Assembly: GCF_009389715.1 (NCBI RefSeq)
Contig: NC_052407.1
Location: 7,536,475-7,600,474, forward strand
DNA length: 64,000 bases
Source: Phoenix dactylifera
Lineage: Eukaryota > Streptophyta > Magnoliopsida > Arecales > Arecaceae
Direction of reading: 5' to 3'
The notes under the pieces were generated by a model. It ran no database searches, was not told the DNA's origin, and saw nothing but the letters and a program-made list of their open reading frames with translations. The translations under genes and the position numbers were made by a program. How positions within the stretch are numbered: the first letter of the stretch is position 1; each line of letters opens with the position of its first letter. Below, piece after piece: positions 49,720-60,920 of the stretch.

Positions 49720-51059
49720 CAGTTGGAGTGAAGGGAAGAGAGCATTGTGTTGATAGAATTTGTTATCAGCTGTATCTGGAAAAATTAGAAGAGCCCCGAA
49801 CAACAGTGGCAGTTTTAAGCCATTGAAACTATCCTGTTAAAAATTGAAATTATTTGTCTACTTTAGTTCAGAGGGTTTTCTCTAAGTGATTGTTCCAGTT
49901 GGCAAGATCTTGTGGTAATCCCAATTTAAGAAAAGTGGGAAAGAATTTCCTAGCCACAACAGTTCTGCATATAAGCTATCATTTCTGGTGCAAGGCCGTA
50001 AAACTTCACAATTTGGTGTCAGCTCCTTGAAGATGTCCTCAGAACACAATTCTGAAGGTTTGATGTTCTCTATGCAGCAGTGCATTCTCTATTTTGGGTA
50101 TCATGTCCTTTATTAACAATTTAATGCCTACTTCAATAATGAACCTTAGCTCTATGAACAACCATGACTATAAACATAGCATTAAAGTACCTTCTATAGA
50201 AAAATTTCATTAAAACAAATATCAATAAAAATCCATATATAAAGTTGTGTTTGGACTTTGGACTAATGCCAACTGATGTGGAATGGTGGTTATATTTGAA
50301 CTTAAGCTTAGGAAAACACTTAAATGCTAAAATATTCTCAAAACAAACCTTCAATTTAATGTATTGATATTTCTTTTTGTTTAGTTAGAAATGGAATCAA
50401 CTCAGGTTGTCAATATCTAAACTAACTATGACAAAACTAATGTCTTAGAAACTCGCAGATAAAAAACATTTCAACGGAAAAAAAAGAAAAAAAAATATTG
50501 AAGTGCAGGACTTCCACTTTTGAATCAATTCATCACGTCTGTTCAAGAGCAACCACTACTTCCGACATATGATGCATTTTTATGGTCTGCTTAGCACTCA
50601 CCATAAATTATAATGTTACAGGGAATTTGATACTATATGACTGCTGTTGACTGACTATGCTTTATCTCTTTTTCTGTAATTTTTAATGCATTGATGTTTG
50701 CAAAATGTATAGACAACAACTTGTGTGACATGTAATCTGGATATTAAAAAGTAACTAATTTGCCACCCTCTTTGTCGGCTTTTATAACAGGTAGCGGTTC
50801 TTTGGAGTCTGCAAGATCATATGCACTTACAACTGTGAAGAGTGTGGCTGAGGATGGTATGAACTATGTTGCACCTCATGTATCTTTTTGGAGGAAGGAA
50901 ACTAGTGGAAGGCTCTCAAGATTTAAGACAAATATTCACTTTGAGCACGGAGTTGAATTAACCAAGCTGAGCAAAACTTTTTCTATGCATATTCAGTCAA
51001 CTTTGGAATGTTTTGAAGCTTTCAAAGATAAGTGCTGGCCTGCTAGGAAAGATACATGA
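46683..51059 (+). CDS. Cadmium-induced protein AS8-like, exons 46683-46923 and 50791-51059, 169 aa
   Basis: Exon one encodes MIIKGLFRRYERWNPVHPTL, then a glycine-rich run (GMGIGLGCGVGWGPGFGPEV, GYVGAGCGVGFSVGITLAGV) that closely resembles the start of Arabidopsis cadmium-induced protein AS8. It ends at donor AATG|GTATGG in phase 1. Acceptor TATAACAG at 50790 opens exon two, giving GSGSLESARSYALTTVKSVA, then HVSFWRKETSGRLSRFKTNI and a closing CFEAFKDKCWPARKDT. A TGA ends the frame at 51057-51059. The biochemical role of the family is not known to me; the name comes from cadmium-responsive expression. The glycine-rich hydrophobic segment (about residues 22-75) might associate with membrane (inference). 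A 5' UTR intron is possible (donor near 46556, acceptor near 46676). The 3.9-kb intron contains a MITE-like element and a T19G30 run. Confidence 0.85.
49084..49430. mobile_element. Possible MITE in the AS8-like gene intron
   Basis: The left end TAGGAATGGCAAGTTGG and the inverted right end (TCCAACATGCCAACGCCCCA) form partial terminal repeats of the TAGGGGTGGCAA kind seen in hAT-like MITEs. No target duplication is visible. Confidence 0.4.
49668..49716. repeat. T19G30 homopolymer pair
   Basis: Nineteen T are followed directly by thirty G. It lies in the AS8-like gene intron. It may be a real low-complexity locus or an assembly artefact. Confidence 0.85.
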
Positions 51060-53580
51060 GCAACTTAATAGAATTTTCATACTCTGCTGATTCCTGTACC
51101 ATTAATTAACTAACAGTTTTTTTCCCCTGTGACACCACTTACTGTAAAAATGGGACTTCAGTGGTTGTCCTCCAGCCGTTGCTTAGTTAGCATGATTTTT
51201 TTTCCTTCTCCAATACTAGGTTGTGATCTATTTATAGATGAAGTGGGTCAAGCTGAAAAGAACTTCAGTATTGTGTGCATAATGGAGCACAAGTGGAATT
51301 GCTTCTGATCTGTTGCCTCAAAAAAATATTCCTAGAAGGTCTGCAATATTAGTACCGGACCCCTATTGAACCGATACATCCCGTACAGGTTTTTGGTATG
51401 GTACATACATTGTATGGATACTCGATACTGAGGCTGTACCAAGTTTCGGTACCATATCAATACGTATGGTGCTACTCGTACTAGGTGGTACTGTCTGAGA
51501 TAGCAAACCATCTTTCCTATATTAATCCTCCATCTGCCAAAACCACCTTTACTTATAAAGGCAAATGATACGAAACATTTTGCAGGCTGGGAACTTAACC
51601 TAAACAAAGAAAAGAAACATTACCAAATATTTTTTGGGTCTATACTCTATACTTTTTTCTTTGTAATGTTTCTCTCATTCCCATTTCTCAATTTTCTATA
51701 TCACACTCACTAGCATCTCTTTTGAAGTTAATCTAACATTCCAGTAAAATATTTTTTGTTGAACTGAGATATTTGCACATCACTGTCTCTACTTGTCTCT
51801 TTTCTGTATGACTCTATGCAAAATATAAAGATTATTTGATGAAGCAGCTGGGTCCTCCTGCATTATAGAAAACACAGCATTGCTACATTTGCTGCTGTTG
51901 CTTCTCAGATGTTGTTAGCATTAGTATCAACAGGTTTTCTTATCAAGTCTGGAAAAAAGTTAGGAATTTTAAGAAAAATCATAAGATCTGCAGTTGTTCT
52001 CCACCTGTTCTTTCTTATGTATGCATTAACTAATTCCCCTCCATGAATATTGTTATATGCTATGAATTTCACATTTCGTGCATGATGTTTTTGGATCAGT
52101 GATCTTGCTCTCATACTATTTGGGCTTAAATGGGGTAATTAGCCACTGCCAGATTTATAAGCTTTCAGTTTGTATGCTGCAATCAACACGAGGACTTCAT
52201 ATCTCATAAAATTTCCCTGTTACCTTTTGGAGAACCCATTATAGAAAAAAAACTCCTTGTAATAATTTTTACCATCATTGAGCAGAGGCATAATTTTTTC
52301 TCATGTACTATAAAACCAAAGATGGGAATGTAGATTGCAAATTTTCAAGCTGCCACTTGTTCCACTAGAGCACTATTAACCCTGTTCCTCATGGTGGTAT
52401 CATGTGGGACTGCATAGAAGTCTAGGTTATCTGCAGATTGGGAGGATTAGTGCAAAAACAGAGTCAATTTACTATTTCCAGCTCCTTAGAACAATAACTT
52501 TACATCATCCTAAGCATGTTAGAGACTGATGCTTAATTTTGTCCAATACTAGTTTGAAACTAATTCATTGTAAAGTTGGTAGCCAGACATAAATATTGTG
52601 TGATGCAAGGAGCAAAAGCTCTTCTTGGAATTTTGCTGTGGAAGGATTACTTTTTAGATTTTGTTTGGATCCAAAAACAGGAACAAGGTTGTGACAGTAA
52701 CAAAATTTCAATCATCACAGGCTAACAGGAACATTAAAACATTTTATATTTTTACAATCTTTTCGATCACTAGATTTGAAGCAAATACTGCAAATTACTG
52801 CAAAAATGTTTCAATAGAAGACCAACATCTTACCTAAATATCATGTTCTAGTTGGGAAATATTTGCTTCGTGATGCTCGATGTGCACCTGCATCTGTACC
52901 AGATTAATGCCTGTTCTTAAGACCACCTGCTCTCTTTTTTTTGGTATTAAATCATTGAGATAATATGTCGACAACTTGGTCATGAGGGTATCTTTTTTTT
53001 TTGTTCGAGTGAAAAGAAGTAATCAGCTTATACCATGATATTTTCTCCATCAGCACCTAAACCCTTCCTCCTGAAAAGCAAAACCACCCTTGCTGAACAT
53101 CGCACTGGATACATCAATATAAGTAAGCTATGTCAAAGTTACTTGGATAGTACAGTAGAGCTAGAAACATCAAATCTATTAAAGCCTTCCCAGGAGCTCA
53201 ATCAACTCACTCTGTTCCTGATCTCTGATAATGTTAAGTAGTTCAAGGTAAATCAATTAATCTCCTAGGAAATAACTGTCAAGGTGAAACAACAGTAGGA
53301 ATCCAAAGAAATAGAAAGTAGGTTCAGTCACACAAATCTAGTATGAATACATCCAACATAATTAAAAAAACAAAACAGTAATACATCCCAGCCTTCGCTT
53401 TGATCTCTATGTCATCGTCATCGTCTAAGAAAACCTTTCCATTAGCATGGCAGCTTTATTAAGCATGTCAAGGACTACCAAGAGCTTTAAATTATTTGAC
53501 AAGGGTTAAGTAACATTGCAATCATACCATCAAAAAATATAAACTAAAATGCCAATGCCAATATAAAATCACCTACATCT
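51060..53580. other. Intergenic DNA between the AS8-like and STIP-like genes
   Basis: The AS8-like 3' UTR should fill the first part. A degenerate GTACC/GGTAC-rich block at about 51350-51500 looks like a decayed short element related in style to the one at 63181-63430. No gene is seen in the rest. Confidence 0.5.
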
Positions 53581-53808
53581 AAAAAGAGGTTTTTGATTGT
53601 ATCTTTCGCACGAAGGAATGATTGCCGTTCTTTTGCAACGTTAACCATTGGATCATGCTTGCACAGATCTTAAAAGTTCTAAATTTTTTTCATCAATATG
53701 CACAGATCTCAAAGTGGCTATTGCACGATCTAATGGTTGAAGCCATAAACGGTGGTAATCATTTTCTATGCGAAAGATAGCACCCAATTCCCTAAAAAAA
53801 CCTTTATG
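53581..53808. mobile_element. Foldback MITE with ~100-bp arms, upstream of the STIP-like gene
   Basis: The left arm (GAGGTTTTTGATTG, GTATCTTTCGCA, GAATGATTGCCGTT, TTAACCATTGGATCATGC, GCACAGATCT) is repeated in reverse complement in the right arm in the same order (GCACAGATCT, GATCTAATGGTTGAAG, GGTGGTAATCATT, TGCGAAAGATAG, AAAACCTTTATG). Only a short loop separates them, so the whole unit can fold into a hairpin. No coding capacity. Confidence 0.75.
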
Positions 53809-54225
53809 ACCACCTCTCAAATTCTATTTGTTTATCCAATGCGAGTTCAAGTACATCTTTGGAGCCCATTGGATGGAACTTGAGTACGTATTGGATTGTT
53901 GGATCCAACGGGCAGTCAGACCATATAACCGAGATGGCTAGTAATTTGCTCCATCCAAACCCAACCCGTACCCGAAGACAAAACCCAATCATTCAAACCC
54001 AAAACTTTAATTCGAGGTCTAGCTTAACTAAGGGCAGGTCAAGTCCAATTCGTTCAAGTTCAGCGTCGCAAAGTATGGGTTTGGTTCGAGTTTGATCAGC
54101 CCAAACCGCCTCCGTGGCTGTTCGAAGAGTGGGTTTAAAAAAAAAAATCTTCTGTTTTTTATCCATCGCAAACCAGTACCATCTCGAGGGCGAAGGGAAA
54201 CCCTAGGAGAGAGGAGAGGAGAGCC

Positions 54226-56832
54226 ATGGACGACGAGTACCAAGGAATGGAGCGCTTCGGCATGGAGAACGACTTCGAGGGCGGCCAGTGGATCGACGGC
54301 GAGTTCTACTACCAACGCCGCAAGGAGCGCGCCCCCCAGACCCGCGACGACGCCATCTACGGCACCTTCGCCGTCGGCTCGTCGGATTCCGACTCGGATG
54401 GCGGAGGCGGACGGCGCTCCCGGAAGCGCCGCCGCGGAGACCTCATCTCCAAGCCCGACCTCTCTAAGCCCGTCCATTTCGTCTCCACCGGCACCGTCAT
54501 GCCCAGTCAGGAGATCAACCGGAATCTCGAGGAAGACGCCCGCAATGCCTCCGCCGACAACCCTAATCCTAGCCACGGACTTGGCTATGGGTTAGGGTTC
54601 GGCGCCGATTCCAAGGAGAGGGAGAGCGGCGCCGGTGATGTCGAGGAGGAGGACGAGGAGAATTTCCTCCCAACGGCGTTCGGGAGGAAGATCAAGGAAG
54701 GGGCGCAGCGGCGGCAGAAGGAAAAGGAGATAGAGAAGGAGAGGGAGAGGGAGAGGGAGAGAGAGGGTTCTAAATCGATGAGAAAATCCCTCGGAAGGAG
54801 GGATGTCACTGGCACCGACGAAATCGGTAAGTTTGAAAGCCACACAAAGGGCATCGGACTGAAGCTTCTCAAGATGATGGGTTACAAGGAAGGAAGCGGA
54901 TTGGGGAAGAACAAGCAGGGAATTGTTGCTCCGATCGAGGCGAAGCTCCGGCCAAAGAACATGGGAATGGGGTTTAATGATTACAAAGAAGCGAAATTGC
55001 CTGTTTTGGAAGAAGCTGTGCTGCAGGAGAAGGCAGCAGCCAACTCTGTGGCTGTCGGTCGCTCCAGGGAGAAGAGGTGGTTGAAGCAGAAGCAAGGGAA
55101 GAAGAAAGATGAGATTTTGAGTGCCGAGGAGCTGCTGGCAAAGAAGCAGGAGCAGGGGATTGAGGTTTTCCAGAAGGTGCTAGATATGAGGGGCCCGCAG
55201 GTCAAGGTGCTGACGAGTTTGGAAAATTTGAATGCGGAGGAAGAGGTGAAGGAGAGCGAGGTGCCGATGCCTGAGCTTCAGTATAATGTGAGATTGATCG
55301 TAGATACTACTGAGGTCGACATACAGAGGCTTGACCGGGATTTGAGGAGGGAAAGGGAGAAAGTAGTGAGCTTGCAGAGGGAAAAGGAGAAGATTTTGAA
55401 GGAGGAGACCCGGCAAAGGCAGCAGCTTCAAGTGCTGGAGATGATAGCTGGTGTTTTGGAGAGGGTGAGGGAGGAGAACGTTTCGGGAGCCTTGACGCTG
55501 GATTCATTGCTGAAAACGTTCAGCAATCTCAAGGAGAAGTATGAAGAGGATTACAAGCTGTGCAACCTTTCGTGCGTTGCCTGTTCATTTGCATACCCAT
55601 TGCTGATCCGAGTGTTTCAGGGCTGGGAGCCGCTGCAGAACCCATCACATGGATGGAATCTCATGTCCTCTTGGAGGGATTTGCTGCAGGGGGATCAGCC
55701 ATTTGATTACTCGGACAATGCATTAGCTACTTCACCCTATGCCCAGCTGGTCAATGAGGTTGTTTTCCCTGCAGTGAGGATATCGGGAACCAACACTTGG
55801 CAGGCCAGGGATCCGGAGCCAATGCTTCGGTTCTTGGAGGCTTGGGACCGGCTGCTACCTCCAGTAGTTCTTCAATCGATTTTAGAGAATGTGGTCATGC
55901 CGAAACTGACAGCCGCTGTGGATTCGTGGGATCCTCGCCGAGAGACTGTCCCCATCCATGTTTGGATACACCCATGGCTTCCACTTCTGGGACAGAGATT
56001 GGAAGCTCTCTATCACACAATACGCTACAAGCTGGGTAATGTTCTTCATGTGTGGCATGCAAGTGATGCATCAGCTTATGCTATTCTGTCTCCATGGAAG
56101 GATGTGTTTGATGCAGCTAGTTGGGAGCACCTTATTGTACGCTACATAGTACCGAAGTTGAAGATTGCATTGCAGGAATTTCAAATAAACCCTGCTAATC
56201 AAAGACTTGATCAATTTAACTGGGTAATGATGTGGGCATCTGCAATCCCAATTCACCATATGGTTCATTTGTTGGAGGTCGAATTTTTCAGCAAGTGGCA
56301 GCAGGTTCTATACCACTGGCTATGCTCGAGTCCTGATTTTAATGAAGTTATGAAGTGGTATATAGGCTGGAAGGGACTTTTCCCTCCAGAATTACTTGCC
56401 AATGAGCGGATTCGCATGCTACTAAGTGCGGGTTTGGACATGATGAACCAAGCGGTGGAGGGTATGGAGGTTGTGCAACCTGGTGCTCGAGAGAATGTGA
56501 GCTATCTAAGAGTGACAGAGAGGAGGCAATTTGAGGCCCAACAGCAAGCTGGGACATCTTCAAACATTCATGCGAACGGGGTAGGCAGTGCACCACAAGA
56601 AACAAGCTTTAAAGAATTTATTGAGGCTTATGCAATAGAACAGGGGTTGATTTTTGTGCCGAAAGCTGGTAGATCATACAATGGTCTTCCAGTCTATGGA
56701 TTTGGCAACGTGAGCATTTGCATAGATTCTGTGAAACAACTGCTTTTTGCACAAGTACAAGAAGGTGAGAGGTGGAGTGCGGTCTCCCTCACTCAACTAA
56801 TGGAGATGCACCGAATTGCTGCTCGTCGCTGA
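54226..56832 (+). CDS. STIPL1: G-patch splicing factor, septin and tuftelin-interacting protein 1 (STIP/TFIP11) homologue, intronless, 868 aa
   Basis: TFIP11/STIP (yeast Ntr1) acts with the helicase PRP43/DHX15 to release the intron lariat and take the spliceosome apart in the nucleus. Residues 1-110 match the TIP N-terminal domain (MDDEYQGMERFGMENDFEGG, FVSTGTVMP) with a basic SRKRRRGD patch. Around 165-182 lies a KEKEIEKEREREREREREG run from a GA-rich stretch. The G-patch starts near residue 206 (HTKGIGLKLLKMMGYKEGSG, then LGKNKQGIVAPIEAKLRP). A coiled coil covers about 364-406 (RLDRDLRREREKVVSLQREK). The GCFC region follows (SWRDLLQGDQPFDY, WDPRRETVPIHVWIHPWLPL, FNWVMMWASAIPI) and the C-terminal part ends QLMEMHRIAARR. 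The length agrees with plant STIPL1 and human TFIP11 (about 840 residues). The first ATG in a good context (GCCATGGAC) is at 54226, after a telomere-box-like AAACCCTAG near 54199. No frame breaks are seen. Confidence 0.97.
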   Translation: MDDEYQGMERFGMENDFEGGQWIDGEFYYQRRKERAPQTRDDAIYGTFAVGSSDSDSDGGGGRRSRKRRRGDLISKPDLSKPVHFVSTGTVMPSQEINRNLEEDARNASADNPNPSHGLGYGLGFGADSKERESGAGDVEEEDEENFLPTAFGRKIKEGAQRRQKEKEIEKEREREREREGSKSMRKSLGRRDVTGTDEIGKFESHTKGIGLKLLKMMGYKEGSGLGKNKQGIVAPIEAKLRPKNMGMGFNDYKEAKLPVLEEAVLQEKAAANSVAVGRSREKRWLKQKQGKKKDEILSAEELLAKKQEQGIEVFQKVLDMRGPQVKVLTSLENLNAEEEVKESEVPMPELQYNVRLIVDTTEVDIQRLDRDLRREREKVVSLQREKEKILKEETRQRQQLQVLEMIAGVLERVREENVSGALTLDSLLKTFSNLKEKYEEDYKLCNLSCVACSFAYPLLIRVFQGWEPLQNPSHGWNLMSSWRDLLQGDQPFDYSDNALATSPYAQLVNEVVFPAVRISGTNTWQARDPEPMLRFLEAWDRLLPPVVLQSILENVVMPKLTAAVDSWDPRRETVPIHVWIHPWLPLLGQRLEALYHTIRYKLGNVLHVWHASDASAYAILSPWKDVFDAASWEHLIVRYIVPKLKIALQEFQINPANQRLDQFNWVMMWASAIPIHHMVHLLEVEFFSKWQQVLYHWLCSSPDFNEVMKWYIGWKGLFPPELLANERIRMLLSAGLDMMNQAVEGMEVVQPGARENVSYLRVTERRQFEAQQQAGTSSNIHANGVGSAPQETSFKEFIEAYAIEQGLIFVPKAGRSYNGLPVYGFGNVSICIDSVKQLLFAQVQEGERWSAVSLTQLMEMHRIAARR

Positions 56833-59219
56833 AAGTAATTCTTCAACCCATAAATATGTACCTATGATTTTAATTTTGTGCTGTCTAGAAGCAGTTTTTG
56901 TCTATGTAATCTGTAGGGAGCCATGGGGCTTTGGGGGACTTTGATTCATTTCTGTCACAACATGCTTCTTGATATGTTAAATCATGGACTACATTGATTT
57001 TGGTTCCTTTTATGTATCACTTTATGCTAATGTATCTATAAATTTAAATATCATGTCTTGATTGTTGAACTGGTCATCTGATTGGTTTTCACTTGAAATT
57101 AGCAATTAGTCTATTGCGACAGAGAATGGTATCAGTTTGCATCATGCTGCTTGTTGCTGAATAGTTCTAGATAAATGTCACAGCTATCCATTTGGTTCGT
57201 TAGCTTCTTAGAATACTTCTCTGGTTGTTTTGCGCCAGGTGCTTATTTGTCTAAATCTATTGGTGTTGTAGCATGATTTTTTGTTTCTGTACTTTGAATT
57301 TTCTATCTTAAAAGTGGTCTTATGTCCATGTGATATTTAACATATTCATATATTTATATATATCAAATTGCTAGAGTTAAGATTTTTTCTTTTTTTTCCT
57401 TGGGAATATTTTGTGTCATTAATAAATTATCTTCTTGAGTCAACTTTGTATATTGATGTCAAGATATAGCAGTTAGCAGTATGCAATCTCAAGCTAACTT
57501 CTATCTCAGTTGCTTTTACAATCTTGAGATGTTTACATAAATCTCATATGATTCCAGGCTCTTTCCTGTTATTGGTTTCCATAAGTTAAAAATAAACTCT
57601 TTTTTGGTACAAATTTATATAATCTTTCACCCCAGTCAAATCCAATCAATGAAAAATGTGATCTGATCACAATCATGATCAGCATTATGGTATAAATATT
57701 TTCAATTATAATTCCAACTTCATCCTCTCCTGATCTCTGCTGCATTGCTATCTTAGTCTTAATCTTGGTGTTCTTTGACCGTAACACATCCTTTTTTATT
57801 GCAAGTATCCTAATCATGGCTATATTTTGATGATTGATTCTGCAATTCTTAGTATTTATTTTTGTCAGACAGGACTAGTCAACACTATAGTCTGGACCTT
57901 TGGCATCAAATCCTTCTCACTTAATTACTGCAGCTGAGGCAACAGGGCCATTTGTGGTACATGGAATCTTCTTTACTGAAGAAATTGAAGGTTTGATGTG
58001 AGAGAAGGGCCTTAGATCAATCTGGAACCATTCCAAAGGCAGCAGTTGCAAAGCTGGATGGACCACGGAAAACCTTCATATAGATAAAATGGAAGAGGGG
58101 GCAACAAGTGGGCCTAAATGGGATCGGGCAAATGGGCATATAATGACGTAAAATATGGTTTAGGCAAGACAACTCGCTGATATGGGAAGGAGAGGCATGT
58201 GCACTTAGCAAAAAAGATAAGCTAGAATCTATTTTATCCGAGGATGGTCGTAGAGGGAGGGGATGACCATTTAACCAGAAAATGATGTTTGGGCACTTCA
58301 TCATTGATAACATAAGTCTCAAGGGAGTGGGTGCAAGGATTACACCCTGAATAATTGCTTCTGAATAGGCTATCCTTTGAATAGCTGTCATCCTTTGTTC
58401 AATGACTAACATACATCTGTTATTTGTTATCTTAGAGTATAAGAAAAGCAAAGTACTTTCTTATCCAAGGATAAAATAGATCACCGAGAAGGTGATTTAT
58501 CTTATTCGTAAATATATTATATTTCAGAATAGAGGACCTATTGGGATAGACTAGAATTAAGATTGGGCCTTGTTCCCTTCCTGGCTTTCCTTCTTTCATT
58601 TTGTCTTCTCCTCCTTCTTTTGCTCTCTGCCCTCCATCTCCAATGTTCCTCCACCTCAGGTGGCATTACCACCAGCAGTCCTCTCTACCTTCTTCCCTCC
58701 TACCTTTGTCTTTCTTTCTCTCGTCTTCCTTGGTGTTTTGCCATTCACCTCTGGCAGAGTTTTCACTGGCCGGGGAATTTTGTTGCCCCTCCCTTGTGTC
58801 ATCAAAAATTGATCTCCACCTCGAATAACCATGCGTAAGTCTCCATTCTCTTCAACTATTGTGCATTGAACTTCAAAGCAGATTCAGCCTCAGTATTGGC
58901 ATTTTTGATAGCTTTCTTCCGTGCAATCGGTTTGAAGGTGCATCCTTAATATCCTAAATCACTAATCTCTTGATCTAATCTTAGAGACATCTTCTCATAT
59001 TCTTCTTTTACTTATATATTGTCCTTATGCTATTCTCTTCTGCAAAAAAGAGCCAAAATTTAGCAAGCTTTAGATTTAGTACTTTATGGTGTATAAATTT
59101 CATTGTTGTGATCAGAATTGATAGAAATCATGATACACTTTTTTGGCTCTATGACCTGAGTTCACTCTATTAGTTTTAAATTAGTGGAGGAGTTGTGATG
59201 GCCTAAAATTGGTCTTTTA
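56833..59219. other. STIP-like 3' UTR and intergenic DNA
   Basis: The 3' UTR should occupy the first few hundred bases. The rest is AT-rich, with a pyrimidine-rich block at about 58570-58800 that creates meaningless open frames in all plus-strand frames. No gene is seen. Confidence 0.5.
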
Positions 59220-59890
59220 GGCCCCTGTTTGGATGGCCAGGTGTGCTATGTAGTGGATATGGCCCAGTTGGAATTCAGAGAAATGTTTGTAGAGAAGGAA
59301 AGTGTCCAGGATCGAAACCAATTGGAGCCCGTAATCCATGAAAAATCATGATATGTGTTTGATTTCAGAGTTCTTTGTGCCAACTGTTCTGAATAAAAGT
59401 TTCTCATTACAGTTGAAACTTCCTCCAGGTTGCACAACTTCTCCTCAAACTCTTAAGTTTTTGGTTATATAAAGTTTAGAACAGAATCTTATTGCTGGAG
59501 GGTCTTGTATATGCTAGAGTACACCTGGGTGCCCGACGGATTCTTCTATAGGGTGACTCGACCACAGTAGTGGACTGGATTCGCTGCCGACAGGCCAGGT
59601 CGGACTTGCATCCATTACTCTGAGACTTCCGGAGCATGGGGGAGGAGTTAGATTTACTTCGTGTTTCGCATGTGTTTCGGAAGGCGAATAGGGTTGCGGA
59701 CTGGGTCGCCTCCTATGCAGCCCACCATTCTGGTTTTGTATTTTGGGGTCCCTCCGATCATATGCTGCAGGCATTAGATCGTGTTTTGCTTTGCGATAGT
59801 TCTGGGCTCTCTCATCGTCGTATGTAGTGTGAAGCCGGTTTACCAAATAAAATAAAATAAAATAAAATGCTCTGGCATCCAAACAGGGTC
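59220..59890. mobile_element. MITE with GGCCCCTGTTTGGATG termini, split by a LINE end
   Basis: The left end GCCCCTGTTTGGATGGCCAG (59221) pairs with the inverted right end (CTGGCATCCAAACAGGGTC, about 59872-59890). This terminal motif is common in grass and palm MITEs. The middle, from about 59510, is interrupted by a LINE 3' end. The target duplication is ambiguous, so the superfamily is not settled. Confidence 0.6.
59510..59867 (+). mobile_element. 5'-truncated LINE 3' end (RNase H) with AAATA tail
   Basis: The translation contains GDSTTVVDWIRCRQA, then LDLLRVSHVFRKANRVADWV, then ASYAAHHSGFVFWG and a closing SHRRM, the end of the RNase H domain in plant L1-type LINEs. An internal stop shows it is dead. 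A short 3' UTR leads to a (AAATA)n tail at about 59845-59867, marking the 3' end. It sits inside the MITE. Confidence 0.75.
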
Positions 59891-60920
59891 TTCGTGGAGT
59901 TACGAACACAATTATTGTTGCATTGTCACATGGGAAGTTATGTTATTTGCTATTATTTTATGATATATACAATGGTTTAAAATAATAAATTTTTGATTAT
60001 GTTTTACATTTTTTAGTCGTTATATAAAAATATTAAGTTGCGGAGCTCATTTTTTTTGGCAGACAGTACTGATCTAGAATATTTGTAAGAGTTTTCAAAC
60101 TGTATTCCCAATCAATGTCTATAAGCCATCTCAAAGCTTGTGTCTTATGATACTCACACATGGAGTCCTTGAATGTAAAAGGTTATATAAATTTTTCATC
60201 TCTCATTAAATGATTATATAAAAGGTTAATAACGGGTGGATGGCATAAGAATCTTTTTATGGAGAAGGTAACTACATTATGAAGTTTTCATACAAATATA
60301 ATAACAATCAAAATACTCCTGCAATGCAGGGGAAGGAAAAACGCTAAAATAATATCCAAATAAATACATAATTATTTTTGTACATATACCCCAATTATTT
60401 CTGTACAGATACTCCTATACTTCATAATGATTATTTAAGTCAAATGTAAAGTTAATTAATCTTTTTCAAATTTACCTTAACAAGTAAAGATAAATTGATG
60501 TGAAGGATATCAATTTTAAAATAAGGAAAAAGAAGATGAAGGAAGAATTTTTGATAAGCATGTCTTTGTAAAACTTAAATTATGAGCTAAAGATTCAGTG
60601 ATCAATATCTATCATAAGGTTAAATCGGAGTAAGGTAAATAATGGTTTGAAACAGAATAGAATCATAAAGATAAATAATTGAAAAATCGGTGTGGAAACA
60701 AAAACAAAGACAATGGAATATTTGAGGAACAAAATAAATAGTCTGCAAGAAGACTAAATAAATTAGTATTCTTAACAATATCAATGAAAGAATTTAACCA
60801 ATCCAAATAAATATATAATATTTTATTCTAATAAGAAAATTCTAGGGAAAAATCATTAGGAATGTCTACTCAGTATATTATATATCTATTGGGGAATATG
60901 TTTAAAAGCATTAGTACATG
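59891..60920. other. Intergenic DNA
   Basis: Very AT-rich; no gene or recognised repeat. Confidence 0.5.

Noticed and set aside
54028-55507. Minus-strand frames of up to 182 residues opposite the STIP-like gene
   Set aside because: Shadows of a GC-rich coding exon; the plus frame has a G-patch and full family length.
58017-58560. Possible solo LTR
   Set aside because: The texture looks repeat-like, but I found no terminal TG/CA pair and no 5-bp target duplication.
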